From positions 19,550-83,549 of the forward strand of contig JAHBVV010000032.1 of the NCBI GenBank assembly GCA_019637335.1: a stretch of DNA of 64,000 nt, written 5' to 3'. Numbering within the stretch: the stretch's first letter is position 1; the number at the start of each line of letters is the position of its first letter. Source of the stretch: Candidatus Hydrogenedentota bacterium. GTDB lineage: Bacteria; Hydrogenedentota; Hydrogenedentia; Hydrogenedentales; JAEUWI01. This document shows positions 61,073 to 64,000 of the stretch, piece after piece. The notes under the pieces were generated by a model. It had not been told where the DNA came from. It did no database searches and saw only the letters and a list, made by a program, of their open reading frames with translations. Made by a program: the position numbers and the translations under genes.

Positions 61073-63000
61073 ACGTTGACCACCTCCTGGCCCATGCGGG
61101 TCGGATTAAATTCCCGGTCCCATCCCCAGAAATCGAGAATGCTCCCGTCGAGTTCCCTCGAATATTCGTAAAAACGCTTCAAATGCTCCTTGTCGCTGTC
61201 GAAAGCAGCGAGCATCTGATTGATAAACTCGGGCGACTGGCAATACGGCGAGGACGCCAGGAATTCCCGCTGGCGGCGTTCCTCCTCCTCGAATGCGGCA
61301 TACAGCAGCGGGTTTTCGTCCCGAAGCTGGATTTCCCGATCGCGCACGTAGTCCATATAGTCTCCGCGAAACCGGTCATAGTGCAGCTTGCGGGCCCGAT
61401 CGGCCGCCTTCTTCGCCGATGCGCGCACCTTCCGACGAAAGTCCACAACGAAGGCGTCCCCGTGGCGGGTTAGGGCCAATTTGAGCGAGCGGGGCATCCC
61501 GGGGTTGGCCAGCTCCTGATCGCGGACGTATTCCCCGAAGCTTCGGCCCATCCGGTGGACTTTGTCCTCGTGGGGATAGTGGCGAAGCAACTCCTTCACG
61601 AAGCGCTCCCCGGCTTCCACGTCCGACCGCACCACGGCGGCGGCGGGCTGCTCGCTGTTGCCGGCCCAGGCCGCATAGAAGTGAGCGGCGAAGACGCCGC
61701 CCAGGCGTTCGGGATTTTCCGCCTCGGGACATGGCCAGTTTTCTTCGATACTCTTCCGCAGGAGGCCCAGGCGGTTCCGGGTGGGATTCCGGAGTGGAAG
61801 CCATTCGCATTGCTGGATGATCTGGAGTGGGGGAAAGGCCTCGGCGAGTCGTGTCGCCGTGGTTCGGTCAAACCCTTCCTCCTTCAATCGAGAAAAAGCC
61901 CCCTCGACAGCAGCAGGCGCCGCCTGTTGTTGTTTACTGGTTTTATTTAGGGTGTTCTTTAGATCTGTTATTTCTATACCGGTGTCAATAATGGACTGGT
62001 CACGGTGTTCTTTTTGAACCGGCGCCGGTTTGGATTCTGAACCGGTCTCGGTATCCTTTATGAACCGACGTCCGGTATCTTTATTGAACTGAGTCCGGTC
62101 TGCTTTTTGAACCGGTCTCGGTGAAGATTCGTGAGTGGCCTCCGAGTCGGCCCGGTATTCTTTTTGAACCGCCTGAGGGCTCGGATCGCGGAAATCGCCT
62201 GCTTGCTCCGGTATCCTTTTTGGACTGTTCATCGGATAAGTGTTTGTGTCAGTCCACTTTATGCCATACGTGGCGGCGCGGCTGGCCTGCCCGGCATTGG
62301 AATCAAAGAAGCCCGCCTCTATGCGCTGTATATGATTGTTTTTGATGGAATGCTGTATGGCGTCGTTGAGACTGCGCCGTGAGGCGATTCCCGTGATGCG
62401 CTGAAGCCGGGTGAAGCTCATTTCAATCTGCTGGCGCCGGAAGCCGAAGCGGGTCTGGAATCCGATGGTGTGTCGGATGATGGCGCCCACGACCTTGATT
62501 ACGGCCAGGGATTCGTTGGGCACGGTGAAGTCGAAGAAGGCGTTTGGGATGTAGGTCAGGTTTCCGTTTCCGGAATAGAAACCACCAAAAACAGATAGAT
62601 CCTTGATGTATTCGTCGCGATCATCCCAACAAAGCTCGTAAAGCGCCGATACCGCGCTCTGGCGGGGGCCGGAGGCGCGGCCTTCCCTGATGCAGCGGAT
62701 GAAGTGGTGGGTGACGGCTTCCTCTATCGCGGGTCCGATGGCTCCCCGGCTAATCCCCGCCTCGCGGATGAGCTGGTTGTAGGAGATGACAACCTGGGGT
62801 TCCTGGGGATTGCCCTGGGCGTCGCTCCATCCCAGGGTTTTTCGTATCATGTAGGCCACAAGGCGGACGCATCCACGGGACGAATGGCGCAACACCACGT
62901 CGAAGAACTGGTTCGGCGTGTAGGTCGTGTTGCTGGTGGGCGCGGGATAACCCTGGAAGGGAGTCCTGTCGCCGCGTTTCTTATCGCCCTTGGTTGCCAT
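61069..63000 (-). CDS. replication initiator-like protein with internal origin iterons
   Basis: The 643-residue product has two similar N-terminal winged-helix units: YTPNQFFDVVLRHSSRGCVR with LVAYMIRKTLGWSD (about 25-125), and YIPNAFFDFTVPNESLAVIK with VVGAIIRHTIGF and MSFTRLQRITGIASRRSLND (about 155-245). Both are of the phage replication protein O / Rep type. Residues about 255-340 are low complexity with repeated PVQKE-like motifs encoded by iteron DNA. The C-terminal half is helical and unassigned. Position (RHH regulator, rep, parA, parB) and the internal iterons make it the likely initiator of this replicon. Confidence 0.82.
   Translation of the reverse strand: MATKGDKKRGDRTPFQGYPAPTSNTTYTPNQFFDVVLRHSSRGCVRLVAYMIRKTLGWSDAQGNPQEPQVVISYNQLIREAGISRGAIGPAIEEAVTHHFIRCIREGRASGPRQSAVSALYELCWDDRDEYIKDLSVFGGFYSGNGNLTYIPNAFFDFTVPNESLAVIKVVGAIIRHTIGFQTRFGFRRQQIEMSFTRLQRITGIASRRSLNDAIQHSIKNNHIQRIEAGFFDSNAGQASRAATYGIKWTDTNTYPMNSPKRIPEQAGDFRDPSPQAVQKEYRADSEATHESSPRPVQKADRTQFNKDTGRRFIKDTETGSESKPAPVQKEHRDQSIIDTGIEITDLKNTLNKTSKQQQAAPAAVEGAFSRLKEEGFDRTTATRLAEAFPPLQIIQQCEWLPLRNPTRNRLGLLRKSIEENWPCPEAENPERLGGVFAAHFYAAWAGNSEQPAAAVVRSDVEAGERFVKELLRHYPHEDKVHRMGRSFGEYVRDQELANPGMPRSLKLALTRHGDAFVVDFRRKVRASAKKAADRARKLHYDRFRGDYMDYVRDREIQLRDENPLLYAAFEEEERRQREFLASSPYCQSPEFINQMLAAFDSDKEHLKRFYEYSRELDGSILDFWGWDREFNPTRMGQEVVNV
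61921..62231 (-). other. candidate origin of replication (iterons plus AT-rich stretch) inside rep
   Basis: Six full 23-bp direct repeats lie at 61980-62118 and two related units near 62153 and 62209. In the direction of rep transcription they are followed by an AT-rich stretch at 61979-61930. This order, initiator-binding iterons then a duplex-unwinding region within the initiator gene, is that of lambda ori in gene O. Function is inferred. Confidence 0.65.
61980..62122. repeat. tandem 23-bp iterons
   Basis: Unit starts (CGGT): 61980, 62003, 62026, 62049, 62073, 62096 and a partial unit at 62119; spacing is 23 or 24 bp. The consensus is close to CGGTATCCTTTTTGAACCG, a partial dyad with CGGT and ACCG ends. 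Two more units start at 62153 and 62209. Confidence 0.8.
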
Positions 63001-63003
63001 ATG

Positions 63004-63222
63004 TTATGCGCTGTGCCGTTGTTCCTCTTGGGAGTGAATAGGAGTGCCGTTCTGGGCGGCAAAGTCTTCGATGATCATGTTGACCACTTCGCTTCGAGAA
63101 CGTCGCTGAAAAACCGGTGATTCGCGGCGTAACTCGTCCAGATAAGCGAGGATACGGGCATCGAAGTTGATGCCGGTGGTGCTCTTGGTGCGGGTGGCCG
63201 CGCTGTTTGTAGATGCTGACAT
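63004..63222 (-). CDS. ribbon-helix-helix (CopG-like) regulator
   Basis: ATG 63222 follows AAGGAG. The 72-residue product has GINFDARILAYLDELRRESP and RRSRSEVVNMIIEDFAAQNG, a beta strand followed by two helices with the NMII packing pattern of RHH proteins. It lies 3 nt upstream of rep in the same operon, so it probably represses the rep-par operon to control copy number, as CopG does. Inverted and direct GTTGTC motifs in its leader are candidate operators. Confidence 0.85.
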   Translation of the reverse strand: MSASTNSAATRTKSTTGINFDARILAYLDELRRESPVFQRRSRSEVVNMIIEDFAAQNGTPIHSQEEQRHSA

Positions 63223-63244
63223 GGACCAAACTCCTTGATGAACC

Positions 63245-63290
63245 TTGTCGTTGTATGTTGATCGTGGACAACGTTCGACAACTTTGTCAA
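63245..63290 (-). promoter_or_regulatory. candidate operator/promoter region of the rep operon
   Basis: Inverted arms TTGTCG (63245-63250) and CGACAA (63276-63281), with additional GTTGTC copies between them, fit binding of an RHH repressor. A TTGACA hexamer lies at 63290-63285 but no good -10 follows at 16-18 bp. Confidence 0.4.
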
Positions 63291-63414
63291 GGAAAAAATC
63301 ACCTTCAATCGCAAAATGCAGGGGAAAGACGCAGGATCAGGCCCAATATGTGGGGTTTGCTGTACCCGCCCGGACTGCCGGCCCGGAGGCAATACCGTTT
63401 CCCGTATAGTAAAT

Positions 63415-63443
63415 AAAGTAAATTTCCATAAAATCACTGTCAA
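63415..63443 (-). promoter_or_regulatory. candidate promoter upstream of the rep operon
   Basis: The minus strand reads -35 TTGACA (63443-63438), a 17-bp spacer and -10 TACTTT (63420-63415), in an AT-rich island with AGTAAA/TTTACT inverted arms. It would give a leader of about 185 nt to the RHH gene. Confidence 0.55.
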
Positions 63444-64000
63444 GAATTTACTGGCCACTGTCGGGTGCTTTCTCCAGAAGTGCATCCCGAGGTCGCCAAA
63501 TCGTGGGAAATTGCTCTATAGAATGGGATGGGCGCGTTGCCATTTTGGCGGGGGACACCCGGGTCCTCGGGAGGTCTATGGCCGACCGAGATGCCACTCG
63601 AAGGTTGGCCGACTGGCGCCGAGCGTTGACGCGGCGAGGCCCCGTATGAAAGGGGCGCAATTCGCTTGCAGTCGTCCGGCGCTTACGCGGCCATATACCG
63701 GGTCTGGCGGATTAAGCACGCCTGCGCGCCGTCTTCCTCACTGATGGCCCTATTCCGAGTGGTGAAGCGGGCGGACGGGAGAATCTTTCTGAAGCACGCC
63801 GCGCCGGGCAACATGGCCCTGGCGGACCCTGCGGGTGGTCTCCCGGGTAGGGAGCACGGGGTGCGCGGAAATGGCGTTGTCCAGCGTGCCCGGTCGGATG
63901 ACTTTCGCCAGTGACTGCCATTGGAACCTGGATTGTCCCGCGCACGGCTGGAGGTATTGAAGACTAACGTTCTTCGGGATCTTGCATCGATTCCAATTCC
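63444..64000. other. right-end region without a recognisable gene
   Basis: About 560 bp. Several short open frames exist on both strands, none with a good start/SD context or a family resemblance. Confidence 0.5.

Noticed and set aside
1..64000. tRNA, rRNA, integrase or intact transposase genes
   Set aside because: I found none readable on either strand, so no attachment site or autonomous insertion sequence is claimed.

Overview
The window is GC-rich bacterial DNA dominated by accessory genes. Secreted right-handed beta-helix and EF-hand-like proteins, YD-repeat/InlB/PKD giant proteins, DUF932 plus a small companion protein, and SWIM/SNF2 pairs suggest an environmental bacterium of the PVC/Planctomycetes/Hydrogenedentota type. 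That placement is inference; no rRNA, tRNA or ribosomal gene is present to prove it. A rep-parA-parB operon, a TraG/VirD4-like ATPase and many toxin, antitoxin and defence-like genes indicate a plasmid, a secondary replicon or a large integrated element.

Layout. 1-2.7 kb (minus): an XRE-SNF2 helicase running off the left edge, then DUF932 and a small companion protein. 2.9-24.9 kb (minus): an Rhs toxin locus. A 6544-residue gene carries two successive Rhs/YD modules, a C39-like domain, PKD, LRR and about 12 InlB-type repeats, and ends in a nuclease-like toxin tip followed by an immunity candidate. Behind it lie two displaced Rhs core/C-terminal cassettes, one with its own immunity candidate and one decayed. 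25.5-26.8 kb: a broken AbiE pair with a likely operator. 27.1-32.7 kb (minus): two replication-relaxation-like winged-helix proteins, a TraG-like ATPase and a lipoprotein in one operon. 32.8-34.2 kb: a non-coding, hairpin-dense island with three 171-bp tandem repeats. 34.6-41.6 kb (minus, visibly lower GC): a four-gene operon of a Ski2-like helicase and three unrecognised proteins, a candidate undescribed defence system. 41.8-45.8 kb: DUF1232, a secreted PD-(D/E)XK-like protein, a Dam methylase and several very small membrane proteins. 46.9-48.7 kb: an intact AbiE-type pair with a clear promoter. 49.4-54 kb: a secreted pectate-lyase-like protein and a secreted glycosidase-like protein, with gene fragments between them. 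54.3-59.4 kb (minus): SWIM-HTH protein, SNF2 helicase and a DUF1016 nuclease with an internal palindromic repeat array. 59.4-63.2 kb (minus): RHH regulator, rep, parA and parB, the last three coupled by ATGA overlaps.

Two signals tie the replicon together. Six complete 23-bp iterons plus an AT-rich stretch lie inside rep, the same arrangement as the phage lambda origin inside gene O. A 20-bp palindrome, AACTTCGGACGTCCGAAGTT, occurs seven times between 34.5 and 59.8 kb, once inside parB, and is a candidate parS-like centromere site. Fragments of parB and of AbiEii genes show repeated gain and decay of such modules.
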